Shown here: piece after piece, positions 1 through 11,639 of the stretch
Numbering within the stretch: the stretch's first letter is position 1
Layout of the letters: the number at the start of each line of letters is the position of its first letter
From: Melastoma dodecandrum
Taxonomy: Eukaryota; Streptophyta; Magnoliopsida; Myrtales; Melastomataceae
Length of the DNA stretch: 64,000 nucleotides
Direction: 5' to 3'
Assembly: GCA_029817715.1 (NCBI GenBank)
Contig: JARUPY010000434.1
Location: 1-64,000 of the forward strand
Made by a program: the position numbers and the translations under genes
The notes under the pieces: generated by a model
Database searches by the model: none
The model's input: only the letters and a program-made list of their open reading frames with translations
What the model was told of the DNA's origin: nothing

Positions 1-1773
1 CGACGGTGAAGTGCGGAGGAGGAGGAGGGTGAGGAAGAAGAAGAAGTGGAAGATCATGTCGGGGTTCAGTTCAGTTCAGGACTGGATTGGATTCGGAGAA
101 CGTGGACTTTTTGTTAGGACTGGATCTGTTAGAAAACAAGGTAGTTTGTCGTCTTCCGTATCGGCATGAAATAGCAGCATCATTAGGAATCTTAATGCCA
201 TCTATTCTAATTACCGCCGATGTTGGTTTCAATTCGTTTCGGGTGTACTTTGGTATTCATGTTGGCATCTAATTACGTGCACGCTGTGTACTTGAATACT
301 GTGTTCTCGTTTTCCTCACGACTACTTTGAAAATGTTATTACAACGTTTTACACAAACACGTAAAACATGAGATTAACCGCAACCAACGTGACAATCAAA
401 ATTTTCGTGTCTTTACGTAAAAATGTTCAACACGCGCGATATAAATAGGAAATGAAAAGAGACTGCGGTCGTATAATTACCAATATGAAAAAATACAAAA
501 ACATTTATTGACGATATAATTACGACATTTGACTCAAAGTCGAAAGAAGTCAACCAAATGCCCGTTTGGGCCAGAAGTGATTGTATGCGCCGTATTACAA
601 AAGATAAAAACACCGCTAAGTAATCGTCGTTTGCACTCCATCACGTGTTGTGTTCCGACCATCACATTCGATTGGGAATCATTTGCCGACTGCTTCACTT
701 GACTACACCACACCGTCCTCGTTCATCTTCATTTGACTGAATGCTCTGTTTGGTTCACTCGGTTACTCTTCTTCGAACGTCCCCTTTTCCTTTGTCTAAC
801 ATCTTTTGATGGATCCCAATGCTGTAGGCATCAACTACCATCCCAAACAAGCCGAGAATAGTTTATCTCCATAAAAATTATGCCTCCCTTCTTATAAAAT
901 TTTCGATGTGGGTCCATTTGTCTTATACTTTTTTGTCTTCTAGTAGAGAAACTCTAAACCTATCATCTGCAACCTTTCCTTCTTCCCCATCCCCAAGCCA
1001 TTGCAACTGCTCGAATTTCGTAACCAACTGCAGTAATGGCGCCGCCGATATTCTACAACTACGCTCCACTAATGGGTGTAGACATTTCAATCTTGTCAGG
1101 TGCACTCTGAGAAAGAAAGGAGTTTTAGGTTTGACAACTCATCTAGATGTTCTCCAAGTCAGGAAAGGGGAAAATAACCATTCGAACCCTTTTTTCGCTC
1201 GCACCCTTTTAAAAATGGTTTAGTCTCACCAGATTTGTCGATCAAATTTCGTCGACCCAGAAAACTGGTGGAGAACAATTGCGTCTAACAATGCTAATTT
1301 GCATGTGTTCCCAATTGTATGTTCAGGGAATAATTTCTTAAAATGGGCTAGTGAGAGGTTGAAAGTCCATAAAGACAAATGGAGATCTTTCGGCATCTTT
1401 AACCTTATTCAAGCGTTAATCGAGCCCATGAGAGTCAATCCCCGTCCAGTTGCCACTCCGTTAGTGTCCTGAAACCCAATTGTATTCTTGACCGGGTGGT
1501 ACATGCATGGGGAAACCCCAAGATTAGTCTTGGTGGAGAGCGGTCTAGAATTTTCTAAGCAACGGATCAACTCAGTTATCTCTTAACATCTTAGCAAGGA
1601 TTCGTCGACTTGGAAGGAACGAGAAGAGTATGAGTTTCTATTGGAATGGATTTCAAAATTTATCTTCTATACAACAGGGTTACACAATCTATCGAGATGC
1701 AGGCTCTTTGGCAAATTTTTTGATGCAAGCCACATAACCAGTAACTCTCGCTCATTTTCTTCTTTGCTTTGAC
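1..1773. other. Left margin, no supported gene
   Basis: AT-rich sequence with only short open frames (for example 87-272 and 906-1223) that have no recognisable domain, no splice context and no codon-usage signal I can defend. The first 60 bases are purine-rich (GAGGAGG/GAAGAAG), which could be a UTR or coding tail of something outside the window, but nothing more can be said. The right edge meets the left end of a decayed LTR element at about 1774. Confidence 0.5.
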
Positions 1774-4401
1774 TGTCTATTATAATTTGAGTAAATTACA
1801 ATTTACGAATATAATAGTTAAATCGATTCAATGAAAAACTAATTTATCAAATTAGTCTAATGTAAGAATGAGAGAATCTACATAGTTCGATGGATAATTT
1901 AGTCGATGATCGATTCGGAAAATCTAATCAGTCGATAGAGATTTTCCCAATCGATGGTATCTAACTCCGCCGATGGAGGATTATCCCCAATCGATGGTGT
2001 TAACCTGTTTTTGATGATAAACTTAAGCAATACGTTACTCATAGTCAGCAGTAATGTTTCATGAGTTACATGTTTGTCTCTAGTGATGAGCTTGAGCAAT
2101 GTGTTGCTGAATCATAGCTAGTAACTGTTACTTGTTACTGTGAGTTGTTGCTGTGATATTACAAATATATATTGAAAATATGGAAACAAATTTTCAATAC
2201 CCACGTTTATTTTGGGTTATCTCAGATCATTCGTCTGAGTGTCCAAATTCATTTAAATATGGTTTAATGATCTCATTATAAAGATTTAGGCAACTAAATA
2301 TTGTGATATTATCTTTCCAAGTTTATTTTTAGAAACAAAATATGTTTCTGATATCCTGCAGCAAGGTTACGCTGGAACAGGATGAAATATTTAATCAAAT
2401 ATTGTTAATTGATCATAATCGACCAGATAAGATTATGATCAGATTATAAAGATTAGAAATAATTTATTTGATTAAGATAAGTGAGGAAAGCTACCGTTGG
2501 TACTTACTCTCCATAGCACAGCAATCGGTCCAGCAGACTGAGTCCTGGCTGCCAATTTTGGCAACAAATCTCGAAGATTGCCTAGACGTCTTCTGTGCTT
2601 CCTTCTCCATTATAATCAGATCAAAGACGACAGATCCAAGTGCCTTTGTGCGTCTGAGTGGTCTGAGTGGTCTTAGTGGTCTAAGTGAGCTTTGTGCATC
2701 GACGGAGAGCGGAAGGTGCTAAGTGTCTCCTAGTTCTTTGTCTTGCAAGCTGCGTGTGAGAGTGTCAAGGGGCTGAGGTCAGATCCTTTGATCGTCGTGA
2801 GAGGGACTAGGTGTCCTCGGTGTGTTTAACGAGCGGCTGGCGAATCGTCTGAGGGAAGCTAAGTGAATACCTGTGCTGAATTCAGTAACCAGTTGCTAAC
2901 CCATCGGCAAGAAGCCGTTCTTGTCGTGTCTCTTCGCAGGGAAGTCTCGAACCTACGGAGTTTGAGCAGTTAGACACGCACTTACGGGTGCGCGCCAGAA
3001 GTCTCGTGCTTGCAGAGTAGAGCAGGAGTTGGGAAAGAAGTGGAGTGGAAAGAGGTCCTCCTGAGCACAGGGGTGCTATGCAGAAGTCTCGAACTTCTAG
3101 GGACGGATAGTAGAGCAGGTTGCGTGGAAGCCACCGGAGTAGAAAATTCCACCCTAGGTACTGGGTGTGCAGTGCAGTGAGTCATGGCTGTGGTAACCGT
3201 GCACGTCCGAACTGAGTGTAGGACGTATACCCTTTCTTAGTGGTCTTAGTGGTATTTGTGGTTATCTTTGTGGTTCTTCTCTTTGTGATCTTTGTAGTAA
3301 ACTGTGTGATCAACTTCGTGGTTGTCTCTTAAGTAAGTACAGGCTCATCTCCAGGAGAGACAAGATTTGTGTGGAAATCCTCTGCTGAACGATAAAAGTG
3401 CTGAAGCAATCCTCTACTGTGAATCAGAAACGAGCTGCTCTCTGAGAAGTATTTCTGTCACTGTAAGGATTATTATATGAGGATTTATTCTCTGACATAA
3501 TGTTGTCTGTGTGCTTTGATAGACAGGCCTACATCTGAGCAACAACGTTCTGTGTGGAATCCATTGAGCTACCAAGTGCTGAGGAAAAGTATCATTTTGC
3601 TGGAACGAGAAGACGTCCACTGAGTGAGGAGCTGACCGTTGCCATGAGTAATCATCAATTGTACAGGATTCTAAATCTCACTTTGTGAGAACCAAGCGCC
3701 TAGTGCAAGGGCTCTTTGCACCCATTATTTTATATAGTGGAATCACCTTGTTGGTGGAAAGTGGACGTAGGTCGATTAAGACCGAACCACTATAAACCAT
3801 TGTGTCTATTACGATCGCACAACACTCGTACGAAAACCTACTCGACAAAATCGTAACGGTGTCAGCGAAATAGATCTCTTTATGAGAAACGCTCTGCTGA
3901 GTTACAATACGCTTCCGCTTACACTGAGAAAAAGGGCGAAAAAGTTATAAACACTAATTCACCCCCCTCTTAGTGTTCCTGATCGATCCAACAAATGGTA
4001 TCTAACTCCGCCGATGGAGGATTATCCCCATTGATGGAGAAAATCTATGTCATTGAGGATTCCCCCACATTTTACCGTTAGAGAAATCAGTCGATTGAGA
4101 GAATCTAAAGGACAATCTTAAAACGTGCCGAAATTGAAGATAACTGCCAAATAGAAGTTGAAGGATGAAGAGTAACCATCATTGAAGATTCTCTATAAAT
4201 AGAAGTAAGACCAAAAGAACAACACACCAACAAGTCGAAGGGCTGCTTGGTTGTCTCCATGTAATCTTTTCTCCATAAATAGAAGTAAGTGCTTTTCTTT
4301 ATGTGTTCTTGTTCTGGTTCTTTACATTTCTATCTGTTTAAAAGTCTTGACGACCATATTTTTGAACCTTTTTAATCCCCATTATATCGTGATGTGTTTC
4401 A
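1774..4401 (+). repeat. Left terminal repeat, split by a solo LTR
   Basis: Left LTR-like copy of the outer element, homologous to 7962-9254. It is interrupted at 1998-3993 by an unrelated Sirevirus-like solo LTR. After removing that, it is roughly half the length of the right copy, chiefly because it lacks most of the CGATGGAG-type tandem array seen at about 8470-8860. The last 250 bases (CTCTATAAATAGAAGTAAG onward) align well with 9110-9245. Confidence 0.55.
1998..3993 (+). mobile_element. Sirevirus-like solo LTR
   Basis: A 1996-bp LTR starting TGTTAACC and ending GATCCAACA, the same family as the LTR at 44571-46580. Shared landmarks in the same order include GGCGGAGAGCGGAAGGTGCTAAGTG, the AAGTCTCG...GCAGAGTAGAGCAGGAGTT block, CTCTACTGTGAATCAGAAACGAGCTGCTCTC and the terminal CTCTTAGTG...GATCCAACA. 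No internal region follows, so this is a solo LTR left by LTR-LTR recombination. The 5-base flanks are GATGG (1993-1997) and AATGG (3994-3998), a one-mismatch target duplication. Unusually, about 43 bp of nearly identical sequence also occurs on both sides (1952-1997 and 3995-4037). Confidence 0.85.
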
Positions 4402-4619
4402 TCCTTAAATACATTTTTGGCAACTTGATGCGGGGACGGGGTGGATCGGTTTGGTTGCTCAAACCACACAAGGGAACTAGTATGGCGAACAATGGTAGAT
4501 GACGGTTGATAAACTGGAAAGTAGAGGATAACGATAGTAAAGACCAAACTTAGTCTTGAACGCAGTTTTCCATTCGTCTCCTTCTCTCATTCAGATCTGA
4601 TGGTAGCCGCTTCTCTAGT
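4402..4619. other. Internal region without a gene
   Basis: Short stretch between the left terminal repeat and the minus-strand gypsy remnant. Only overlapping short shadow frames are visible and no domain is recognised. Confidence 0.4.
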
Positions 4620-5216
4620 CTACCTTTGAAAACACAGTCGATCCATGTAATTCATCAAGCATATCATCAAGACGAGGAATAGGAAACCTGTACTTGATGG
4701 TGATTCGATTGATTGTTCGACTGTTGACACACATTCGCCACGAGCCATCCTTCTTAGAAGCAAGAATTACTGGGAAAGACATGGGCTAAGACTCTCCCGA
4801 ACAAAACCACGTTCCATGAGCTCGTTAACCTGACGCTGCAGCTCTTCCACCTTGTCTGGGTTGCATCTATAAGCTGGACGATTGGGGAATGATACTCTAG
4901 GAATGAGATCGATTTGATGTTGGATATCCCTCAAAGGTGGAAGTCCACCCAGCATCTCCTCTGAAAACACGTCCACAAACTCCAAAAAGAGTTTTTGAAC
5001 CCGTGGAGGTATGGCTAAAGCATGTTCTCCTTCTTCCTCGAACAACATCAGCATATATATCCTCCTTTCACCTTGAATCGTCTGAGACAACTCCACTTGC
5101 GTTGAACTGGATTTTTGCTCGCTTGATGGTACCGCAGTCGTCGTCGATAGGGGTAGAAGGGTGATCTTCTTTTGGTCAAGAATGATGGAGCAAGTATTCT
5201 TGAACCCATCATGCAT
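4620..5216 (-). pseudogene. Chromovirus-like reverse transcriptase N-terminal remnant
   Basis: Minus-strand reading gives the entry segment of a Ty3/gypsy RT: a FVDVFSEEMLGGLPPLRDIQHQID-type linker, the NRPAYRCNPDKVEELQRQV block and a MERGFVRES helix. After a stop and frame change at about 4767 it continues as [14 protein letters not shown] and [10 protein letters not shown] down to about 4623. The pattern (GLPPLR..QHQID, AYR.NP) is typical of plant chromoviruses. The palm with the YxDD centre, RNase H and integrase are missing, so the copy is truncated and inactive. It is the 3' end of a minus-strand gag-PR-RT fragment extending to about 6420. Confidence 0.85.
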
Positions 5217-5413
5217 TGCACATCGGTCGAACTACCACGGTTTCTCCAACAGTAAGTGACAAGCGTCCATGGGTACGACATTGCACGTGATGGTATCCTA
5301 GTAGTTCTTTCCAATACTCAACGACACCGGAACTTGCTTAGTGACTCTCATGTCACTCTCCTTGCTTAACCACTAAAGCTTATATGGTCGAGGATGCGGC
5401 TTGGTCGATAACT

Positions 5414-5602
5414 TCAACTTCTCGCCATGGTGGTAGAAGCCACATTAGTGCAACTCCCACTGTCGACTATCACTTGACAAACTTTCCCTTGCACGGTGCA
5501 ATGGGTTTGGAAGATTTTCTCACGCTGGTCGACTTCTTCGGCTATATCATTCGCATTGAGAGCCTTTCGAATGACCAAGTGCTCCCCCTCATCACTCAAC
5601 AT
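5414..5602 (-). pseudogene. Gypsy aspartic protease remnant
   Basis: Minus-strand frame with the core retropepsin motif VIVDSGSCTNVAS (DSG catalytic triad) and upstream LVIRKALNA, typical of chromovirus proteases placed between the gag zinc knuckle and RT. It is separated from RT (4620-5216) by frame breaks. Only about 60 residues remain open. It belongs to the same decayed minus-strand copy. Confidence 0.8.
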
Positions 5603-6420
5603 ACTCTTCTTTGACGTCCCAAATAGATTCCCCTAGTTGTTCGTCCATCTCTTCATCGCCTAGGTTCTCCATGATAGTTATCGCTCGCCGATTAGGACAC
5701 TCTGTCGCCATGTGCCCAATCCATTGGCACTTGAAACACTTCTTCACTCCAACATTGATAGGTGGGGAACGAGGGTCCACTTTCACCTTTCCTTTGTCCG
5801 TCGACGGGCTAGATCTCATAGACACAATCCCTTTGCTGAAGGGCGCCGTCCTCATAGTCGCTGTAGCACTCGCCCTCTTCGCTTGTTGCTTCCCAACCTT
5901 ATAGGTAAGATTGCAAACATCCAAGAAACTCCAATATGGCTGAAGTTCCACTCCGTCGACGACGTGTTGTTTCAGTCCTCTTAGATACCTAGCGATAGTC
6001 TACTCTGAGGGTTCAGATAAATCGCGCTATATCATCAACCTCTCGAACTCGTGAGTATACTCCGCTACACTCGATGTTTATTGTAACGAGTTCAGCTTGA
6101 GGAATAGGTTTTGTCTGTATCGCTCTGGAAGAAATTGCTTCCTCATCGTTCGTTTCATCTTTTCTCATGAGCAAATCTTCTCCTTTCATTCCCTTCGTCG
6201 CCGAAGGTTAATGTTCTCCCACCATAGACTCGCATATTTACGGAGTCGTAAAGCTGCTACCTTCACTTGTCGATCTTACTGTATTTCCTCATATTCAAAT
6301 ATTCGCTCAATCGACTGAAGCCAGTCGACAAACTCCTCCGGATCTAGACTTCCGTCAAACTCCGGGATGTCCACACGGATATTAACAGGTCGAACTGGTT
6401 GTCGCTCCCGGTGACTTCTC
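5592..6420 (-). pseudogene. Chromovirus-like gag with CCHC knuckle
   Basis: On the minus strand, the N-terminal half (about 6400-5950) carries the Retrotrans_gag fold: an IPEFDGSLDPEEFVDWLQ entry, an AALRLRKYASLWWENI segment and a VAEYTHEFERLM region. It is broken by several in-frame stops. The C-terminal half (5592-5951) is open and contains one zinc knuckle, C-x2-C-x4-H-x4-C (KCFKCQWIGHMATECP). Role when active: nucleocapsid and RNA packaging. Order gag, protease, RT on one strand supports a single ancestral element. Confidence 0.85.
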
Positions 6421-6639
6421 CTCGAATGCTCTTCGTCACTTAAGCCATCCACAAAAGGGTTGTATTCCTCTTTGTTTCGTCACTTAAGTTACTTAAGTCA
6501 ACCACAAAAGTCATCACTCGGATAATCTCGTCACACACGGAATCTACCGAGTTATAAGAGAAAGAGAGACTCAAAGAGTTTCTGGATTTCAATGTCTGAA
6601 TTCAACATAAGCTTCCCTCGAGGGTTATAAGACAGTGAC

Positions 6640-6648
6640 TTATATAGG
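6640..6648 (-). promoter_or_regulatory. TATA-like box of the minus-strand gypsy remnant
   Basis: Minus-strand CCTATATAA lies about 220 bp upstream of the gag remnant, in a spot where a 5' LTR promoter would be expected. Weak, positional support only. Confidence 0.3.
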
Positions 6649-6659
6649 TCACCCCAAAG

Positions 6660-7961
6660 GAAAGACAATAAAAGGAAATGAAATAAAAGATACGGAAATA
6701 AAATCAAAAGATAAGGAAGGAAAATATAATATTTCCTCCCGACAAGATCTGAAAAGTTAGTGGGGGAGGGTAGTAGAGCAGGCGCGACGTTTGAGCTGCG
6801 ATAGTCAAACTTGAACCGTCAGGTCGTAACCGCCTCTTGGGTTCCTCGTCGCCTCCGCTTCTTTCCCCTGACAGTGTCGCTTCGCCCGATGACTTTGCCC
6901 TTTCGCCTGTCGCTTGATCCGACCATTCCAGCAGCGTGAGTTCCACTTGTCGCCCGGTCATCGGAAGTGAGGCGACACCAACACCACCCTTGTCGCCCAA
7001 GCTCATCCATCTCGCATCAGAACTACAGTGGGAGTCGAAACAAGTTTTGTGTGAATATATGAAATGCCAACATGTTTTTGTGCAATGGATGGGACGATGA
7101 TCCCTTTCACGACGAAGGGTTGGCTCGGTCCTGTGACGAAGATTCGGATGAGGCTTTGAAAATTGCCCTTCGGGAGTCAGATGTGCGAATAACTATGAAA
7201 ATTGCCCTCTTAAGTATAACGGAGCGACTAGAAAATGTATGTCGGGAATTTAAAACTTTTCGTTAGATGACTTTATGTTTGGCGATTCTTACTCCTACGC
7301 ATGTTCATATGTAAACTCGACAAGTAACTACCGAGAGTGATAAAAAAAATATGTAACTCTCTGCAAGTTCTTCTTGAAACCCGACAAGTAGTCGTGAAGG
7401 ATCAATCGATGTGTAATGCTTCGAAGATCCAGTCGACTGAAAGTGATCTAAAATTATATGACACAAAATCCTGTCGAAATAAACTAGTCATGCCATTCAT
7501 AAGGGTAATAACGCATGTTCCCAGTAACATTGGACAAATAATTGTTAAGGGTGATCGACGAATATGCGACACTCTGAAAATTCAATCGACTAAAAATATT
7601 ACTCTATTCGAAAAAATTAATTATGAGGTGGCGTACGATATTTCGACATGTCGACAAGGGGCATTAATCTCTTTGAAAGGTAGTGGTTTTGGACAACCTA
7701 TGTTAGTTTAATTTATCATTTATGTAAGTATCTCCCTATGTTGTAATAAAAGAGGATCGATTGATTAATATCGAATATTCTCAGTCGATTGATTTTTTTT
7801 ATAATAAAAAGGTTGTTTGGACTTAGGTGTGATTCGACTGGAATAAAATAGAAAATCCTTTTCGTCGATTAAGCCAGAAAGATGACAACAATTAATTCAA
7901 AGAAATTCCCTTCATTAATTGTCGGGAGGGGGCCAAATATTTACCCCAGATAATTTTGAAC
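6660..7961. other. Internal region, unassigned
   Basis: Mixed composition. 6760-7010 is GC-richer; 7072-7711 has two plus-strand open frames (7072-7266 and 7337-7711) with no recognised domain. Motifs GATCGATCAATCGA and CAGTCGACT recur and resemble the surrounding terminal repeat, so this is probably internal or UTR sequence of the outer element. A purine tract at 7924-7934 may be its polypurine tract. Confidence 0.35.
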
Positions 7962-9254
7962 TGTTGATTATGATATGAGTAGAGCACAATCGACGAATAT
8001 AATAGTTAAGTCAATTCAAGAAAAATCTAATTTGTCAAATTAGTCTACTATAAGACTGAGAGAATCTACTTAGTTCGATGGTTAATTTAGTAATTTTGAG
8101 GCATTACTTATCCATCGGTCTATTAGCAAGCGATCTCTCTAGGGATTGTGAAAGATGTTCCACTCTTATTCTTGTTATTGCTTCGTCTCATATTCCCAAA
8201 AAAGTGGATCTCGCTCTAATAGCTCCGAATAAATTAAATACATGCATTAAGATAAGAAGGCTTCTTATTCCACAATAATGAAAGCGCTTTTTCACCCTTT
8301 TGTATATTAGGGGATTTCACTTAGAAAAGAAAAAGAAAATGTTCCATACCAACGAATTCAGATCCATAACCATGGATTCCAATGTACAAGATCTTATAGC
8401 ACTTACCAATGAGGCCCTATCGATTAGCATTACACAGAAGAAATGAATTCTAGAAACTAATAAAATTAGCTATGCTCTTCAGGGAAAATCTAATTAGTCA
8501 ATAGAGATTCTTACAGAAAAATCTAATTCCATGGAGGATTCTCACAATATCTAACTCCGCTAGTCAAAATTCAAATCTGTCGATGGAGAAATCTAACTCC
8601 AATCGATGGAGTATTCTCCTAGTCGATGAAAACAATCTAACTCAATTGATAGATGATTCTCCTAGTCGATAAAAATCTAACTCCACGGAGGATTCTCCCA
8701 GTGGATGGAGAAATTCTAAGCCAGTGGATGGAGGATTCTCCCCGTGGATGGAGAGAATCTAATTAGTCGATGGATAAAATCTATCCCAGCCGATCCAAAG
8801 ACAAATCAATTAGAGAATCTAATCAGTCAAGGAGAAAATCTAACCTGGGACAATTTTAAAGATAAGATTTTACAGGTAGAAGATCACAATTAAAACGTGA
8901 AGATATGGGAGTTGAAGAATTAACAATAATCGTCATTGAAGATTCTCTGGCAAAACCAGAAGATCAACACAACAACAGCAAGTCAAACACTTTGTCTTTA
9001 TCTTAGTTTTAGGGTAGAATCTCTTGGCAATCTTTAGGAATCTCTGTAATAGTTTCTTATAAACACACGGCAATCGTTCAAAGACTTCGAAAGGCTACTT
9101 GGTTGTCTCCCTGTAATCTTTCTCTAGAAATAGAAGTAAGTGTTTCTTTTTTCATGTGTTCTTGTCCTTTACATTTCAGTCTATTTAAAAGTCTTGGAGA
9201 CTATATTTCTTGAACCTTTTTAGTCTCCGTTATATCGTGACGTTTTTGTCTGCA
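7962..9254 (+). repeat. Right terminal repeat of the outer element
   Basis: Homologous to 1774-1997 plus 3994-4401 in direct orientation. Shared elements include CGAATATAATAGTTAA, AATTAGTCTA, GAGAGAATCTAC.TAGTTCGATGG, the CGATGGAG array, and the final TCTCC.TGTAATCTTT, AAATAGAAGTAAGTG and TTATATCGTGA. It is a longer, less interrupted copy than the left one. Confidence 0.6.
8470..8860 (+). repeat. Degenerate tandem array of CGATGGAG/ATTCTCC units
   Basis: Many short, imperfect units alternate between AATCTAACTCC and TCGATGGAGGATTCTCC, with variable spacing of roughly 20-45 bp. Related single units flank the solo LTR at 1921-1997 and 3994-4100. This looks like replication slippage inside the LTR of the outer element. 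The irregular unit length and absence of unique spacers rule out a CRISPR array. Confidence 0.7.
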
Positions 9255-9756
9255 AACACTTGGTATATAGAGGAATGTTCGAAGAATTGCCTGGGAAGAA
9301 TATCGGTGTAACTAGGGGGCTCTCACTAAAGTTAAAGACCCATCATGTTTTCCGGCAAAGCCAACAGCCTGTCTATGAATTGTCTATGCATGGATCCATT
9401 TATATTTTCCTGGCTTCTGCTATAACTTCAAACCTCACATACGAGACTCTCCCACTCACTTTTATGGAAGGGAAATAATCGCTTATTTTGCATACGAAGG
9501 ATGGGGCAAGGAGACAACGACTAGAGATTTGAATAACTACATTTCGGAGAAAACACTGTTTGGTGGCCTTTCCTAGAAAATAATCAATTAACAGCACTTC
9601 GATGTGTAGGCCAACACCATGAGTTCTGGAACGTTGTTCTTTCCCTAAGGGACCTTTTTGCTTGCGAGACGAGAGGTTTTATGGTTGAAGTTTATAACTC
9701 GCAAACTTTGAGCCAAGTAACTCGGATTTGTTCAAAGTCCAGCTCTCCTTTTCTTG
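9255..9756. other. Gap without a gene
   Basis: Sequence between the outer element and the minus-strand solo LTR. Short frames only (9260-9478 plus, 9400-9597 minus), no domain recognised. Confidence 0.4.
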
Positions 9757-9761
9757 AACTC

Positions 9762-11634
9762 TGTTACACTAAGAGGGGGGTGAATTAGTGTTAAAGTCCA
9801 ATTAAGAATTTTTAATTCTTTTTCAACAAACCCCGCAACGGAAAAAGCTTTTGTAAAATAGAACCATAGAGACAAGCTTCTGTAATACAGAACGTACGTA
9901 TGTGATTGCGAGTTGTTTGATGGATGCAAGGATATTTATAGTGGTTCGACAACTTACCAAAAGGTTCTATACCAAAGGTGTCAACCCTCTATAACACAAA
10001 CCAAAAGGTTATGCACCAAAGGTGATTTTCACAGCATGGACCGAAAGGTTCTGTACCATAGATGATTGAGTTGCCCAGAACAGATCGGAATGTTCTGTAC
10101 TAAATGTGTCAACCCTCTACAACACAGACCAAAAGGCTATGTACCAAAGGTGTCAATCCTCTACAGCACAGACCATAAAGTTCTCTACTACAAGTAACTG
10201 ATTTTCACAGCATAGACCGAAAGGTTCTGTACCACAGTGACTCGGTGAACGGATTAACGTGACCGAAAGTAACCGGTTGTTGGATGTTTCTCCCAAGCGG
10301 TGTCCTCTCCTGTGCAGCAACCTGTCATGGCTTCCTTTGATACTTTTCATTCCGGCGGCGTCTCCACCTGCACAACAACCTGCTGCGATTTCCACAGGAC
10401 TTTTAACTCCGGCGGCGTCCCCACCTAGACAGTAACCCTCTGCGACTTCCCTTACGTGATCCCTCGAGACACCGACTGAGCAGACATAGAACCCCTGCTC
10501 AAGGTTCTCCTACGTGATCCCTCGAGACTTTGGCTAAGTAGACACAGAACCCCTGCCCAAGGTTATCCTGAGTGGTCCCTCGAGACTATGGCTAAACAGA
10601 CACATAACCCCTACCCAAGGTTATCCTCCACACACAGAACATTACACCACAAACGCTGGTTAGTTCCTCACCTTCTGTGCTTCAAGGGTATTTTCCCTTC
10701 TCCCTGGCCCACTGCACGTTGGCCACGTTAGTAATTTGTCGCATGCCTCCACCAACGTCTCCTCCAAACTCCAACCAAGAGTCCATTGTGGAACCCAGGC
10801 TATTCTCCTAGAAGACTTCACCAACGATGCAGCCTTCTGTAACTAGCATCCCTCGCATGTGACTATCAAAGCTCAAACGAAAAGTGTATAAGCTCTCAGC
10901 ACGTTCTCTAGATTTTACACAATAATACACCAACAACAACCAACAACACCACACGAGAAGTGTGGTTGAGTGTCCGTATTTATACAAAATGTCTTAGGCT
11001 AAATGTATAAGGTAAATCTTGATCAATCAGCCTTCTACAAACAAAGACAACAAAAGATTAGATAGGATTACAATTTAATATTTACAAAAAAAAAGGTCAT
11101 ACCCAGGCATATATTCTTGAGGTATTCATATCACATCAATAGTAATACGATTTGATGATTATTCCCATGAATATTGTGACGCAGAGGGTTCTGGCTTAAC
11201 CTTATCGGCAACCTTCCGCGAATGAAAATAATCCAAAATTAACTTCCATAATTCCCAAATTCGATTTCATTTTGTCTAGGACATTTATTTTAACGAACCT
11301 AGACATATGGCATGGATAATAATCCCGAATAAAGGTTCATTGGTGATCAGATTGATCGACAGAAGGTTGGAGACAACCATGCATAACCTTACTATAAATA
11401 GGTGATATATTTCCCTTCATGGAAAATATAATTTCTATTATGATTATTTGGAATCCTAATCCAGGGGTTTCGATCAGATTAATATCTTGATCAATTCATT
11501 TTCATTTTATAACAATAATTTAATTACAAAAATATTTCTTACAGAAAGTTTTCAACATGAGTAGTTTCTGTAGCGTAAATGTTTGACTTCTATTTCACAT
11601 AAGGTAAAGGCTCATCATCAAAACTTATTCAACA
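9762..11634 (-). mobile_element. Sirevirus-like solo LTR with perfect target duplication
   Basis: Read on the minus strand this begins TGTTGAATAAGTTTTGATGATGA and ends with CCTCTTAGTGTAACA, the hallmark ends of the Sirevirus-like LTRs also seen at 1998 and 44571. Flanking bases are AACTC at 9757-9761 and AACTC at 11635-11639, an exact 5-bp target site duplication. No internal region is present, so it is a 1873-bp solo LTR. Its interior is dominated by short tandem arrays (9940-10632). It shares end motifs with the other two Sirevirus-like copies but not the bulk of the interior, so it is a different family. Confidence 0.88.
9940..10632 (-). repeat. Three successive tandem arrays inside the solo LTR
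   Basis: Array 1 (about 9950-10240) repeats ACAGACCRAAAGGTT.TGTACCAAAGGTG units. Array 2 (about 10300-10440) repeats CTCCGGCGGCGTC.CCACC with ACAACCTGCTGCGA. Array 3 repeats CGTGATCCCTCGAGAC...AGAACCCCTGC.CAAGGTT three times, starting at 10454, 10512 and 10571 (period 58-59 bp). Units within an array differ by several substitutions. These may tune LTR promoter strength; no function is shown. Confidence 0.75.
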
Positions 11635-11639
11635 AACTC

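Larger units (their letters stand above)
1774..9254 (+). mobile_element. Decayed LTR element with nested insertions
   Basis: Two direct-oriented, related blocks bound this interval. The start at 1774 (TGTCTATTATAATTTGAG) matches the start at 7962 (TGTTGATTATGATATGAG), and both continue through shared text such as CGAATATAATAGTTAA. The ends near 4401 and 9254 share CTTGGTTGTCTCC and TTATATCGTGA. Just inside the right copy lies a purine-rich tract (GGGAGGGGGCC, 7924-7934) that could be a plus-strand polypurine tract. A primer-site-like TTGGCAACTTGATGCGGGGA follows the left copy. No plus-strand gag or pol is recognisable; the coding remnants inside are minus strand and belong to another element. 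Boundaries are approximate and no target duplication was found. Confidence 0.55.

Noticed and set aside
87..272. FLLGLDLLENKV frame as an aspartic-protease-like tail
   Set aside because: Only a few residues resemble retropepsin text, no DSG/DTG motif, no upstream gene in the window.
4251..4502. 83-codon plus-strand ORF
   Set aside because: It runs across the LTR end and interior and shows no domain; hydrophobic content comes from T-rich DNA.
8470..8860. CRISPR-like alternation of short repeats
   Set aside because: Unit length is irregular, the repeats are degenerate, there are no unique spacers, and the region is a plant LTR; it is a slippage array.
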